Source of the DNA: Vibrio rarus
GTDB lineage: Bacteria; Pseudomonadota; Gammaproteobacteria; Enterobacterales; Vibrionaceae
DNA length: 64,000 bases
Assembly: GCF_024347075.1 (NCBI RefSeq)
Contig: NZ_AP024900.1
Span: 868,001-932,000 of the forward strand
Direction of reading: 5' to 3'
Shown here: positions 38,574 to 48,840 of the stretch, one piece after another
How positions within the stretch are numbered: the stretch's first letter is position 1
Layout of the letters: the number at the start of each line of letters is the position of its first letter
Made by a program: the position numbers and the translations under genes
The notes under the pieces: generated by a model
Told to the model about the DNA's origin: nothing
Seen by the model: only the letters and a program-made list of their open reading frames with translations
The model's database searches: none

Positions 38574-39308
38574 ATGATGTTTTCTATAGTTCAGTTCTTT
38601 ATTACCACATTATTGGCCATTATATGTGCTCAATCAATTGATGTGAGTCAGGGCAATGTGCCTGTTTTAGCGTTGGCAATCCCAGCCCTTTGGATCATAT
38701 CACGCTCTCGAGCTTCGGGTATTTTTCTTCTCGTAGGGCTATGTCTGTATGGTTTTACGCTCTCTTATCAACCGACAGCACTGTCAGTATCAATGTGGAT
38801 CCTATTCCCGCTATTAATGGTCGCCTTCTCTAAACGTAGTAATAACAGTGCACGCTGGTATGTATTTGGCTTCTTTGTCTTTATGCAATCGGGCATTATC
38901 TACTCGCAAAACATCGGTATATTAAATGGCGAAGCTATCTTTACCTTACTGCAAATAGTGAGCATAGCCATGATTTGGCTAGCCGCAGTATCTTGGAAGA
39001 TATCCTCAAAGCATGGCTGGTGGGCTCTGCTATTAGTAGCGCCTTTGATGATAGCCGGAATGGCTCATGCAGCACTGATCTCATTAACTATAGTCGGCAT
39101 TATGGTCTCAATGGAGAGCATGGTAAAAAGCCAATCTAAACTATTAAAGCTGCAATGTTGGACGCTACCTACAGCCGCTTTTGCCTCTTTAGTTGCCATG
39201 CCAAGCGGCAATGTTCAAGGGATTGTTCTGTTAGTTTGGCTACTCATCTTAGCGGCAATTTGGATGACAGATTACATCTTGCGCGTAAATGAAGAGATAG
39301 GCGATTAA
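38574..39308 (+). CDS. Multi-pass inner-membrane protein, unknown function
   Basis: A 244-aa very hydrophobic protein with seven or eight predicted membrane helices and no recognised motif. The ATG at 38574 follows AAGGAGG at an ideal distance, so the longer reading from 38538 is rejected. It sits between ybaZ and ffs. No function can be assigned. Confidence 0.7.
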   Translation: MMFSIVQFFITTLLAIICAQSIDVSQGNVPVLALAIPALWIISRSRASGIFLLVGLCLYGFTLSYQPTALSVSMWILFPLLMVAFSKRSNNSARWYVFGFFVFMQSGIIYSQNIGILNGEAIFTLLQIVSIAMIWLAAVSWKISSKHGWWALLLVAPLMIAGMAHAALISLTIVGIMVSMESMVKSQSKLLKLQCWTLPTAAFASLVAMPSGNVQGIVLLVWLLILAAIWMTDYILRVNEEIGD

Positions 39309-39415
39309 ACTTTCAACGCTTAGCACTAAAGCGATAAAAAGGGCTTGTATAAAAGCAAAGGATGATGAATAATCCAATCACTTCTTTAGCAAAGCATTTG
39401 TTAAAGTCGCTCTAT

Positions 39416-39519
39416 GGGGGTTGGTCCTCTCGCAACAATAGTTCGTGAACTCGGTCAGATCCGGAAGGAAGCAGCCGCAGCGAATGACTTGTGTGCCGGG
39501 ATGTGGCTGGCCCCCACCC
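39416..39519 (+). ncRNA. ffs: 4.5S signal recognition particle RNA
   Basis: A GC-rich hairpin RNA bounded by GGGGGTTGG and CTGGCCCCCACCC. Between them lies the hallmark SRP domain IV: TCAGATCCGGAAGGAAGCAG on the 5' side and GTGCCGGGATGTGGC on the 3' side. It pairs with Ffh to target membrane proteins. The genomic island begins within about 150 bp downstream, so the ffs 3' region is the likely insertion point. Confidence 0.95.
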
Positions 39520-39684
39520 AATTCTGATGTTTGCAAGATAAGTCATATCTATAGCACTCCTTTCTATACTAAATCCCCTTAAAGTACTTAGTTTCACCCT
39601 CTACCTTTACTTTTTATTCCATTAGATCAATAGCAATTTCTCTACTATACCTACTAATACCAGTTTCGTTTGATGTGGTGTTGG

Positions 39685-41160
39685 ATGTCTGCGATCGTTA
39701 AAGTTCAAGCTCAGGTCAAAATTGACCACTCAGGTTTAATGCTCGACATCCCTGTATTAATGACAGATCAGGGCGTGTTCGATCCCCTGCTTGAGTACAT
39801 CATTAGCCAGTCTCACATCAAAAGTCTCCCTTGGATGAACCGAGTTGTATTTGCATGCCAGTTATTACTGGAATACATGGAAGCCAATCGGGGACTATTC
39901 TCAGAACCAAGCTTTCTATTTCAATCTTTTGTCCAGCGACTTTCATCAGGCACTATCGACAAAGAAGGGTTTGATTCCTCTGGTTTGTTTTGGTTGCCGA
40001 GGTCAGTTTCCAACGTCAACCAGCTGCTGTCGGCATTGAATGGATTAACGGATTGGCTCTCTATCCATAAAAATACAAGCAGTCTTAACGATTTTGAAGA
40101 AGCTACCTCTCACCAAGAACGACTCAATTACGCTGCGTGGCATAAGAGAAATCAACATGATTTTCTTGGTCATATCAAAAAAAATGCGCCTACAGAGCTA
40201 CTGAAAAGAGTGAGGAAAGTTCGCGGAAAAAAAGATGTGATTAAAGTGGATGGCGATGCGATTTCGTTTCCCGAACAGCTATTTAAAGCATTTTTTATCG
40301 ACGGTGTCGGTAGTGCGAGAGATTCAAGAGTGGCTATTCGTGATCAATTGATTTTACTGTTGATGCACGGGGCTGGGGTTAGAGAAAGTGATGCCCTGCA
40401 CTTGTGGGTTGATGATGTGTTTCTTGATCCAATGAACTCTGACAGTGTGACCGTTCGTTTATACCATCCTGAAGATGGCAAAGCTCCCAACCATTGGGTC
40501 GGCAGAAAACGGCAAAGTACCCGCTCGGCCTACCTTGCCGAAAAGTACCACCTAACACCACGCAATAAACTTACGGGCACCGCCAGAGTTGGTTGGAAAA
40601 CCAAGGTGGTCGATCATGATGATAACTACATTCAACTTCATTGGTTTCCTTCCTATTACGGGGAAGTGTTTGCTTATTTATGGCAGCAATACTTAATGGC
40701 CTTGCTTCCTATTCAGCGAAATCACCCTTACGCCTTTGTTTCCTTTGCTAGAAAGCAACTGGGTAACGCATTAACGCTAAATGCATTCAATCAAAGCTAT
40801 GCGGCGGGTATGGGCAGAATTGGTCAAATCACATCAAAGCCCGAAGGTCGCTCGCCTCATGGTCATCGTCATGCCTATGGAAGACGGATGTCGAATGCCG
40901 GGGTAGATGTGCGATTCATCAAGAAAGCACTGCATCATTCTTCTCTTTTATCTCAGTCGATTTACACGCAACCAGGCGTTCGTGATGTAACACTTGCTTG
41001 CGAGCGTGCCACGCAGAAACTCGATGGTCAGCAGTATGCGAACTTTAAGCAAGATGTGGAGTTGAGCTGGGAAACCATTATGGAATCTGGGTTTGAAGAT
41101 ATTGACCCCGATGGTTTATTTTCAGGTAGAGCACCTAAGTTTGGGAAGCGAGCCTCATGA
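39685..41160 (+). CDS. gmtY: Tyrosine recombinase of a gamma-mobile-trio (GmtY-like)
   Basis: A 491-aa integrase-like protein. A helical N-terminal DNA-binding part is followed by a C-terminal catalytic domain with the expected residues. Arg I is in GAGVRESDALHL, HxxR in GRSPHGHRHAYGRR, the next His in KKALHHSS, and the nucleophilic Tyr in SIYTQPGV. It is first of three overlapping genes (ATGA overlap with the next). That order and size match the gamma-mobile-trio of Vibrio defence and effector islands. The start is ambiguous between 39670 (TTG), 39673 and 39685. The gmt name is a recognition by architecture, not a search. Confidence 0.78.
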   Translation: MSAIVKVQAQVKIDHSGLMLDIPVLMTDQGVFDPLLEYIISQSHIKSLPWMNRVVFACQLLLEYMEANRGLFSEPSFLFQSFVQRLSSGTIDKEGFDSSGLFWLPRSVSNVNQLLSALNGLTDWLSIHKNTSSLNDFEEATSHQERLNYAAWHKRNQHDFLGHIKKNAPTELLKRVRKVRGKKDVIKVDGDAISFPEQLFKAFFIDGVGSARDSRVAIRDQLILLLMHGAGVRESDALHLWVDDVFLDPMNSDSVTVRLYHPEDGKAPNHWVGRKRQSTRSAYLAEKYHLTPRNKLTGTARVGWKTKVVDHDDNYIQLHWFPSYYGEVFAYLWQQYLMALLPIQRNHPYAFVSFARKQLGNALTLNAFNQSYAAGMGRIGQITSKPEGRSPHGHRHAYGRRMSNAGVDVRFIKKALHHSSLLSQSIYTQPGVRDVTLACERATQKLDGQQYANFKQDVELSWETIMESGFEDIDPDGLFSGRAPKFGKRAS

Positions 41161-43745
41161 AATCAACAGACTATGAATTTAATTGGTTCACCGAAAAGAA
41201 TGGTACGGGTTGGGATACGTGGCGAGAAGTTGCGGCGACGTGGTTGCACCAAAACAAATATGGCATTGATCATAAGAAGAATGCGTTGGATCGGTTTTTG
41301 GATGAATACTTAGTTCCGAAGTTCATTGTTGATCCCGTCGAGTTTTTCGAAATGGGTCCGCAAGATTATGTTCAGTTTCTCAGTCAATTCGAATTGTCGG
41401 AAGGCTACAGGGTTCGACAAAACAATGAGGTGTGCTCGTTTATCGATTGGGTGATAACCACCTATTATTCTCAACCGGATGATGACGGTGAGTTGGTTGC
41501 CATGTTTAAGAACCCTTTTCAAAAAGGGTCTAATCCAGTTAAAAATCAAGAAACCGTCTACAACGCTTTACCTTATACCTACATTAAACGGTTGCGAAAA
41601 ATTCTTTGCCCGATTGAAAGGGGCAATTTTTCAGACTGGGACTGGGCGGTTGAGCAAAGTGACGCATTTATCTCGAATAGCCGGCATCAAAGAGACTGGT
41701 TTGTGGTTGACGGCTCTGCCATTGATAAAAATGACCCTGATTGTGTATGGCGGAAAATCAAAGTAGATAAACCTCGCAGTATTAGAATTGATGGAGTGCT
41801 AACGCCGTTTAAGGAAGGTGATCACCTTTATGTTATTTGGTCACCCGTTCGTGCAATGGCGCTGTACCTAAAATTACAGCTTCCATTACGTACTTTTCAG
41901 GTTCGCATGCTTGATTCTGGTGAAGCCGATACGTGGCGCTACGAGAGTGGAAGTTGGGTTGCCAATGAAATGAATGATTTTTCTGAAGGCAGTGAAAAGC
42001 GCCCTTGGCAAAAAGGTATTTTTCACCGAATCATCACACCTGATATTGGTGATGTGATGACTGGTCTCTATATAAACACGAATAAGACCGCCGATAAAAA
42101 TAAGGATGAAATCACGAGAGGCTATGTGATCCCTTGGCAACATGAAGAAGTCTTATATTGGTTAGAGAAGCTGCGAAACTGGCAGCAGAAATACAACCCC
42201 ATTACTAAACCGACTTCTATCCATAAGCTTGATTATAAGCACTTTGGAAGTACCAAAACGGATATTCAACGAAATGAGATCGGTGATATTTGTTTTTTGT
42301 TTCGTAATGCCGCCGCCGCTCTGCACAGTGAAAAGGAAATGCCGATCACTCAAGGGTATTTGAACACACTTTGGGTAAGCTTGATGGCGGAGCTTGAAAC
42401 TAACATTCAAAAAGATGATCACAAACTCATGGATGGCAGCAAAGTTCACTTCATTGACCCAGCCAATCATCGTAAGACACTATTTCCGTTACATTCGTTA
42501 CGCGTTTCTCTGATCACTTGCTACACCATTGAAGGTGAAATCCCCGCACCGGTGTTATCTAAGTTATTGGTCGGTCACAGTCGACTCATCATGACCATGC
42601 ATTACACAAAAGTATCCCCAGTGATGATGGCAAAAAAGATGAAGGCAGCGGAAAACAAGATTGAAGAACAAAACGATGCGACGTTGCATTCATTCTTGGT
42701 CAATAAATCGATAGAAGAGATTGGCTTACAATCCGCTTATACCGATATAGAGTCCCTTCGAACAGTATTAAGGGTTCGAAACCCCGCAGGGTGGCAAGAA
42801 AAAGCGATAGGTATTTGTTTAGCGGGTGGGAACACAACGCCATTAGTAGAAAGTACCTCCACAGCAGGGTGTTGGAACGGAGGGGAAAAACTAAAGAAAG
42901 CGAATCGTAACCAAGCGGATTTGTATGGCCCCGTTCCTCATGGTATTGAAAACTGCGTCCGCTGCCGTTGGTTTATTACCGACGTTAAATACCTCCATTC
43001 ATTAACCGCCCATTTCAATAATCTTAGCTATCACGCGTCAGAATCAGCCAAAATCGCTGCAGAGTTAGAAGCCGAGCAAGCGGTGTTATTAGATGAAGAA
43101 TACTTCTGTGAAGTGAACAGGGAGCCGTTCCAGAAGTATGAATACTTACATCAAATAGACCGCAGAATTGAAAAGCAAAAAATTGATGCGGATGAATACT
43201 GTAAAGATTTGGTCGCCTGTTTTCAGATAATTCGTAAGCTTATTCGCATCGAAGAGCAGCGGCTCCCCGAAGACACCGTCGATAAAGTCATCGCAATAGG
43301 ATCACATACGGAGATCTCTCCGTTCTTTAGCTTTGTTGACACAGAGTCGGAGTTTCGACAATTGATACAGCTATGCGATGACGCAGAAATTTACGCGGAT
43401 CTGCGAGATGATTTAAGAAAAACGCCAGCGATTGGTCATCGATCAAACAAGTTAAATTCAATGCTCATGCAGTCGGGTTACATGCCATTTTTGATGCAGC
43501 TTGATGATGAAACTCAGCTCTTAGCGGGTAATGCAATGATTAATGCCATGCTCAAAGCGACAGGAGAGCTTGATAAAACCAAGGCGATGGGCCTCATCGC
43601 ATCGTATCTTGATACGGAAGCGTATTTACAAGACGCGGGTTTATTAGAGGTAGGCGTAAAGGCTATTGAGGCGCAAACGGGAATCAATATGTTACGCCTT
43701 GCTGACTTGTCGAAAAATAAAATGGGAGTAATTAAAAATGGCTAA
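41157..43745 (+). CDS. gmtZ: Large tyrosine recombinase of the trio (GmtZ-like)
   Basis: An 862-aa protein with a central tyrosine-recombinase catalytic region: HSLR (in FPLHSLRVSL), VGHSR and the nucleophile in TMHYTKV. After it comes a long C-terminal part with a cysteine cluster (GCWNGG, ENCVRCRWF) that may bind zinc, then charged helices. Overlaps of 4 bp with the gene before and 8 bp with the gene after show a tightly coupled trio. Such trios are thought to move as cut-and-paste elements needing all three proteins. Confidence 0.78.
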   Translation: MKSTDYEFNWFTEKNGTGWDTWREVAATWLHQNKYGIDHKKNALDRFLDEYLVPKFIVDPVEFFEMGPQDYVQFLSQFELSEGYRVRQNNEVCSFIDWVITTYYSQPDDDGELVAMFKNPFQKGSNPVKNQETVYNALPYTYIKRLRKILCPIERGNFSDWDWAVEQSDAFISNSRHQRDWFVVDGSAIDKNDPDCVWRKIKVDKPRSIRIDGVLTPFKEGDHLYVIWSPVRAMALYLKLQLPLRTFQVRMLDSGEADTWRYESGSWVANEMNDFSEGSEKRPWQKGIFHRIITPDIGDVMTGLYINTNKTADKNKDEITRGYVIPWQHEEVLYWLEKLRNWQQKYNPITKPTSIHKLDYKHFGSTKTDIQRNEIGDICFLFRNAAAALHSEKEMPITQGYLNTLWVSLMAELETNIQKDDHKLMDGSKVHFIDPANHRKTLFPLHSLRVSLITCYTIEGEIPAPVLSKLLVGHSRLIMTMHYTKVSPVMMAKKMKAAENKIEEQNDATLHSFLVNKSIEEIGLQSAYTDIESLRTVLRVRNPAGWQEKAIGICLAGGNTTPLVESTSTAGCWNGGEKLKKANRNQADLYGPVPHGIENCVRCRWFITDVKYLHSLTAHFNNLSYHASESAKIAAELEAEQAVLLDEEYFCEVNREPFQKYEYLHQIDRRIEKQKIDADEYCKDLVACFQIIRKLIRIEEQRLPEDTVDKVIAIGSHTEISPFFSFVDTESEFRQLIQLCDDAEIYADLRDDLRKTPAIGHRSNKLNSMLMQSGYMPFLMQLDDETQLLAGNAMINAMLKATGELDKTKAMGLIASYLDTEAYLQDAGLLEVGVKAIEAQTGINMLRLADLSKNKMGVIKNG

Positions 43746-44376
43746 CCCAGTGGACCCGCACATTATTCTGGAAGAACTGTGCTCCAGCGCGACAGCCCGC
43801 ACAACGACGGCGCTAAGAACCTTGCACAACATTCTAGAGCAGCAAAGCCAGACCAAGTCATTGGACTTCTCTATCGTGACGATTGGAAAGTTATCTCAAG
43901 AACAAGGCGGACCTTCAACACAAACCATTCGTAATCGAACAGGAAAGCATTTTCAGCAATTGATTGATGCGTGGGCAGCCTATTCAGGAACGACTCGTAA
44001 GAAGCCACTCTCGGTGCGTCAGAAGCAGCTTCTCAACAATAATGACCAACACATACTGGAGTCTATCGATGATCCAGTCATTCGAGCGGTTGTTGGTTCG
44101 TTAATTGCGGAGAGAAACAAATACAGAGACCAGCTTAACGTATTAAAAGCGAATGCGGATATTGTTATTGACCGGACTACTCAATCTCAGCCTCAGGTGG
44201 CGGCTACTTCAAATCAGCTGACGCCAATAGAAGTGGAGGCTTTGAGGGCTGCTGTTGCTGATGAATTTATGGATGAGCAACGATGGGTTGTGATGCCGAC
44301 GGGGCAAGTTAAAGATGAAAATGGGATAGAGGTTTACCGGCGTGGTTATGTGAATGGGGTGCTTAAGTTAATTTGA
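43738..44376 (+). CDS. gmtX: Third protein of the mobile trio (GmtX-like)
   Basis: A 212-aa protein with no catalytic motif. An N-terminal segment (SIVTIGKLSQEQGGPSTQTIRNRTGKHFQQLIDAWA) looks like a helix-turn-helix, followed by helices and a C-terminal basic-hydrophobic end. It closes the recombinase operon and is probably a DNA-binding accessory factor for the two recombinases. The assignment is from size and position. Confidence 0.72.
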   Translation: MANPVDPHIILEELCSSATARTTTALRTLHNILEQQSQTKSLDFSIVTIGKLSQEQGGPSTQTIRNRTGKHFQQLIDAWAAYSGTTRKKPLSVRQKQLLNNNDQHILESIDDPVIRAVVGSLIAERNKYRDQLNVLKANADIVIDRTTQSQPQVAATSNQLTPIEVEALRAAVADEFMDEQRWVVMPTGQVKDENGIEVYRRGYVNGVLKLI

Positions 44377-44800
44377 GAGTGAAAAAGTAGGATTGTTGAT
44401 GCGAAACAAGTTGTTTTGTAAATAATCTTTGCCCATTCCTTGCCAGCAGCGCTCTACCTCACAAATCATAGTGAGGTCATTTGACCTACTTTTTATTATC
44501 TGTGTAATGTCTACTGCATTGGGGTCGTACCAGCTCTCAGAAATCCTTAGTGCATCTTCAATCTCGACGCTAAGGTATTCGATCGTGCTTTCGAGCTTAG
44601 CATGACCGAGAAGTAACTGGATAGCACGTAAGTTCTTGGTTTTGGAGTAGATCAAAGAAGCTTTGGTTCGTCGTAGTGAGTACGTCCTATACTGGGTCTT
44701 GTCTAAGCCGATATCAGTCTCCCATCATGTGTAATGGGCTGACCTTCTCGAAGAGCACCTCTTGATGGTTTTTCTGTTGTTTGACGATGGTACGGGACAA
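44368..44800 (-). pseudogene. Decayed tyrosine-recombinase C-terminus
   Basis: Leftward, a frame reads DIGLDKTQYRTYSLRRTKAS and continues NLRAIQLLLGHAKLESTIEY. These are the HxxR-like, LLGH and nucleophilic Tyr blocks of a typical Vibrio short integrase. Upstream, after a shift of frame, EGQPITHDG matches the preceding part of the same family. No start codon or N-terminus remains. It is a relic of another integrase, abutting and overlapping the trio's end by 9 bp. Confidence 0.8.
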
Positions 44801-45161
44801 AAGCGCGTTAGTGCTGCTACTCTAAAACGTCTCTGCCCAAAAAATCACTTAGAGCTAATACTCATATATTTTTGAGGCGTGCATTTCCCTATCAAATCTA
44901 ATCCGATGAAAGAGGGCAAGACCATACTCACTTTGGGCGTGTGTAGGTTGAAAAACGTATTGCTCAGCATCCGCCGGATGGAATCAGGCTTTAAGGCTAT
45001 TGTGAGTTTTGTGTGACTATATTGAATTGAAAACCCTCCCTAAAAGGGTAGAAAAGTATTATTCGACATGAAAGCGGCAGTTGTGTGTGTATTTTTCTGG
45101 AAACTAAAACATACTACCACTGCCGTTTTTTATCGTCTCACGCTAATCCGCGATGAACCGT
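44801..45161. other. Non-coding boundary between trio and defence operon
   Basis: No gene is supported. CATCCGCCGGATG near 44,970 is a short palindrome. CGGCAGT (45075-45081) and ACTGCCG (45119-45125) form a wide inverted repeat next to a T-run just beyond the leftward ATPase gene. It could be a weak terminator or a remnant element end. Confidence 0.4.
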
Positions 45162-48100
45162 TTATGAAGCTAGTTGTGCAACCTTACCATGTGACTCAAG
45201 ACTAAAGAACTTAGAACCAAATACGCTTTGAGGAACTTTCTTTTTCAATAAGTTGAAGAGGCTTTCATCATGAGTGGAAAGAATAACTTGCTTGTTATGT
45301 GACAAAGAAATACCACGAAGTAGGTCTATTGTAGAAAGTATGTTTAACCCATCCATAGCTTGGACAGGATCATCAATTAAAATAAAATCAACATTTTCAC
45401 CTTCGCCATCAGCTACATTTAGTGCTTTGGCTAGAAAAATACAGAGACTTAAAGCATTGAGTTGCCCTGAACTAAAGTATAGTGATGGAACTATAACACT
45501 CTCTTCATTTTCCTTAGTACATACTAAGTGTAGCTCAGGTTTCTCTCTTGGGCTGAAATTACAAACGAACCTTATTTTTACATACTCAGGATGTGGATCG
45601 ACCCTACGATAAAGCTCGTTGATTAAGTCCTCATAGAAGAAAGAGCCGATAGACTTATCTATGTAACTCGAAACGGCGTTTATCTCTTTCTCAATGTTTG
45701 CCTGAATGACCGTCGTAACGAAATATAATCTTACTTTGAGGGAATCAATGTCTTTGTTAACCTGAACTAGTTCTAGATATTGTTGAGCATTTTTCAGATA
45801 GTGTCTTACTGTAGAGAACTCATGCTTTGTTTGCGTCAATCGGGATATTTGATGTTTTCTATCTTGCAGGGCTTTTGATAACAAAGACTCGATTAGATTT
45901 TGTGTGCCGGGTAGGACTTCAATTCCTAGCTCGCTAGAGATGACGCTTTCAATGTGATAGTTGATAGAAGTCAACTTAGTAACCTTGGAAGTGTATAATT
46001 GCATCTTCTTTATTAGTGATTCTAATTTCTCTTGACTGCCTTCTACATCTAAAACACTGATTTCTTGATTATATGAATAAACGTCATCATTGGAGCAGTG
46101 TATACTTTCATTTGAAACTCTTATCAATCTGTTGAGCTCGTTCTTTCTAATACTATGATTTAGGGAAAGCTTGTTATAATCACTCTCCTGAACTGAAACG
46201 ATATCGCTACGTGATAACGATTCCAACTCATAGGCTATTTTACCCAAAGCAACTTCAGCCTGTGTGATTTCTTCTTCATAAGACTCAATTTTAATCCTAG
46301 CATTATCATCAGACCTACGTAACTGATTGAGCTCGTCACTAAGATTATCGAGGCGAGCGTTTAACTTCCGCTCATAATCATCACGACTAAGTTGACCATT
46401 ACATTCACGTATTTTTTCGATTTCAGCGTTAATTTCATTGATTCTACTTGTTTCTTGGTCTACATCGAAAGAGAGCTTTATATTTGACTGATGAATTTCA
46501 AATATATTCTCTTCCAACTTAATAAGCTCTTTATTAATCGATTGCTTTAATGTTTTTATTTGGTCTTGCAACTGATTTTTGAGCTCAGCTTGGTCACTAC
46601 TGAGTATACTAAGTTTCTTGCTCAACTCATAGTTTCGAACGTTTGAGTCTTTAATACTAATTATAGAGTCTATAATAGAATCTGGGGAATCAAAGTTTGT
46701 GGAGCAAACAGGACAGCTACAGCTATTAGACTCCTTCAGTATTTTTATCGCTTCAGTTTTTACTTCCTGTACTCTTTCCTCTAGTCTAGTGTCAAATACT
46801 AACTTTTCTTGGAAGTTGTCAATGCTTTGACCAATTTTCGTGATCTTTTTTGAAAGAGAGAGGACTGTTTCAAGAATTTTCGATTGTTCCTCAGTTAAAA
46901 TGAAACTTTGAATTTGTTCGTAATATTCGCTATCTAAGAAGTATAAAGAGCTTGTTAATGAGTTCTTTTTTTTAAGTAAGCTCTGTTCTTTTGGTATATT
47001 ATCTTTGGCAGAAGAATTGAGAGCTCTCAAGTTGGACTTATGGTATTTCAACTCCTTATTAAATTCAGAGAGCTGAGCATACATATGTTGAGATTCTTCC
47101 AGTGCTCTGCTAGATGTGTCTAAGTCTTTAAAGATTTCTTTGATTCTCTTATCAAATTGGATTACATTTGACTTTTGAGAATTGAGACTTATTTTAATTC
47201 TTTCCTTTTTTGATTGAATACTATTTTTCTTATCATCTAATATAGAAATTCTTTCCTTGCTGCCAATGTAGTCATCATACCTTGATAGTATGCTATTCAA
47301 GATAGAAAGTTTGTGTTTGTCTTGTGCAAGATGTTTATGAACTATATCCCTTGATTCTTCAAGGGTGATTAGTTTGTTCATTGTACTAATTTCAGACTCA
47401 ATATTCTTGATTGACAGATGCTGTCTAGCTATTTCGTTCTTATTGCTGATGTACTCTGAGACAGTGAAGTGATTGTCTTCAGAAAACATTGACTCAAGAT
47501 TAGATACAATGTTGTTCAAAGCTGTTATATCTGAATCTATTTTACCTTCGCCATTCAAAAGCGAACTATCATAGTTGAATAAATCCTCCTCAGTATACGT
47601 ATAAGGTATTGCATCTAAGGAGTTGTATTCTTTATCAAGTGTTCCTAATTGCTCATTGATCTTGTCAATAAAGTTTAAGTCAATATTTTTGTCAACCTTT
47701 GACTCTAGGTTTTTTATGTTATTGCAAAGGTCTTTTTCTTCGTTTTTGCTTATTTCAAATAGCTTTTGTAAGTTTTTATATTGTTCACTAAGCTCAATGT
47801 CACCAAATTTTTTGATGAATTTTTCGTATCTAATCTTTGCATCATCTTCTCTCAAAAATGAATTTATTCCGTCTTGAGATAGTATTACATCTGTTATAAA
47901 CTCTTGGTTGTCTCTTACTTCGCTGTCTGCAAACTTAGTGTCTTTTTGACCTTTCCTTATTTTATTATGGTCTAATGTGTTTGAAATGGGTGGCACTTGT
48001 CCTTCAAGATATATATCAACCTTGCTGTATACATTTTCGTTAGCATGCTTGTTACGGATAATGAACTTGTCATCCTCGATTGATTTTGCAAACGGTAATA

Positions 48101-48308
48101 GTTTCTTACCATCTTTTTTTAACCTAGAAACACTATTCGTAAAGCCCCACTCAATAGCGTCGTAGAATGATGTTTTACCGAACCCGTTAGGAGCATATAA
48201 TGCTATAAAGTTAGATGTACTATCATCCTCGTTTGTAAAGTCAAAAAGGCCATCTCCTGGGCAACAGTAAGCTCTAAATGCCTGAATATCAATCTTCCTA
48301 AGCTTCAT
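45162..48308 (-). CDS. SMC/Rad50-like ABC ATPase of an ABC-three-component system
   Basis: A 1048-aa ATPase with Walker A (APNGFGKTS) near residue 45 and a very long coiled coil. The coil is broken in the middle by a CSCPVC zinc-hook-like motif (about residue 530). The ABC signature FSSGQLNALSL is near 946 and Walker B with DDP (FILIDDP) near 975. The N-terminal ATPase half, hook and C-terminal half are all intact. The ATG at 48308 overlaps the middle gene by 11 bp; a GTG-type start 8 codons earlier is possible. Such ATPases are thought to sense phage DNA or protein and switch on the effector. Confidence 0.85.
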   Translation of the reverse strand: MKLRKIDIQAFRAYCCPGDGLFDFTNEDDSTSNFIALYAPNGFGKTSFYDAIEWGFTNSVSRLKKDGKKLLPFAKSIEDDKFIIRNKHANENVYSKVDIYLEGQVPPISNTLDHNKIRKGQKDTKFADSEVRDNQEFITDVILSQDGINSFLREDDAKIRYEKFIKKFGDIELSEQYKNLQKLFEISKNEEKDLCNNIKNLESKVDKNIDLNFIDKINEQLGTLDKEYNSLDAIPYTYTEEDLFNYDSSLLNGEGKIDSDITALNNIVSNLESMFSEDNHFTVSEYISNKNEIARQHLSIKNIESEISTMNKLITLEESRDIVHKHLAQDKHKLSILNSILSRYDDYIGSKERISILDDKKNSIQSKKERIKISLNSQKSNVIQFDKRIKEIFKDLDTSSRALEESQHMYAQLSEFNKELKYHKSNLRALNSSAKDNIPKEQSLLKKKNSLTSSLYFLDSEYYEQIQSFILTEEQSKILETVLSLSKKITKIGQSIDNFQEKLVFDTRLEERVQEVKTEAIKILKESNSCSCPVCSTNFDSPDSIIDSIISIKDSNVRNYELSKKLSILSSDQAELKNQLQDQIKTLKQSINKELIKLEENIFEIHQSNIKLSFDVDQETSRINEINAEIEKIRECNGQLSRDDYERKLNARLDNLSDELNQLRRSDDNARIKIESYEEEITQAEVALGKIAYELESLSRSDIVSVQESDYNKLSLNHSIRKNELNRLIRVSNESIHCSNDDVYSYNQEISVLDVEGSQEKLESLIKKMQLYTSKVTKLTSINYHIESVISSELGIEVLPGTQNLIESLLSKALQDRKHQISRLTQTKHEFSTVRHYLKNAQQYLELVQVNKDIDSLKVRLYFVTTVIQANIEKEINAVSSYIDKSIGSFFYEDLINELYRRVDPHPEYVKIRFVCNFSPREKPELHLVCTKENEESVIVPSLYFSSGQLNALSLCIFLAKALNVADGEGENVDFILIDDPVQAMDGLNILSTIDLLRGISLSHNKQVILSTHDESLFNLLKKKVPQSVFGSKFFSLESHGKVAQLAS

Positions 48309-48840
48309 TTGACTTCTCCATTTTACTACCAATAGCTTCGTATAAGTCCATTAACCCATCTTTACTCAAGCTTGTTTGTGGAACCATATCTAGTAAATCA
48401 CTATTGTATTTGGCTGTATGTTTCATACTTTTATTTATTGAACCAACTTTTAAACCAATATCAGTAAAAATGACATCCTCACTAAATATCTCACTAATTG
48501 TTCTTGAACCGATTTGTTTTTTCGACAGTGTAATTTTTCTACTATAGAATTTGTTGTTTTCTATTTGATACTTTACTTTCTTTGGTATATCAAAATTACA
48601 CAAATAGATAATGTAAAAATTCCACTTTTGGAAGTCATTCTCAAAATTATCACTTATAGAAATAGATAAAGAAGTATTAACCTTCTCCCACAATTTACCT
48701 AGTTTATCTGGGTCATTAAATTTCACTACGCCACAATAAATAGAATGAGGAAATGGGATGTCGTAAATTTCACATTCAATACCATAACTTTCTGATATTT
48801 CTTGTGCAATATCAGCAAATTTTGCCTTAAATGAAGTCAT
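48298..48840 (-). CDS. Middle component of the ABC-three-component system
   Basis: A 180-aa protein with no enzyme motif, predicted alpha/beta (YGIECEIYDIPFPHSIYCGVV, NFYIIYLCNFDIPKKVKYQI). Its size, sequence feel and position between the effector gene and the ABC ATPase match the middle components described for ABC-3C systems, which bridge the two. It overlaps both neighbours (14 bp and 11 bp). Confidence 0.7.
   Translation of the reverse strand: MTSFKAKFADIAQEISESYGIECEIYDIPFPHSIYCGVVKFNDPDKLGKLWEKVNTSLSISISDNFENDFQKWNFYIIYLCNFDIPKKVKYQIENNKFYSRKITLSKKQIGSRTISEIFSEDVIFTDIGLKVGSINKSMKHTAKYNSDLLDMVPQTSLSKDGLMDLYEAIGSKMEKSNEA

Noticed and set aside
39685..44376. Two large recombinases read as an ordinary phage integrase
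   Set aside because: There are no phage structural, repressor or lysis genes anywhere in the window, and the overlapping trio fits GMT better.
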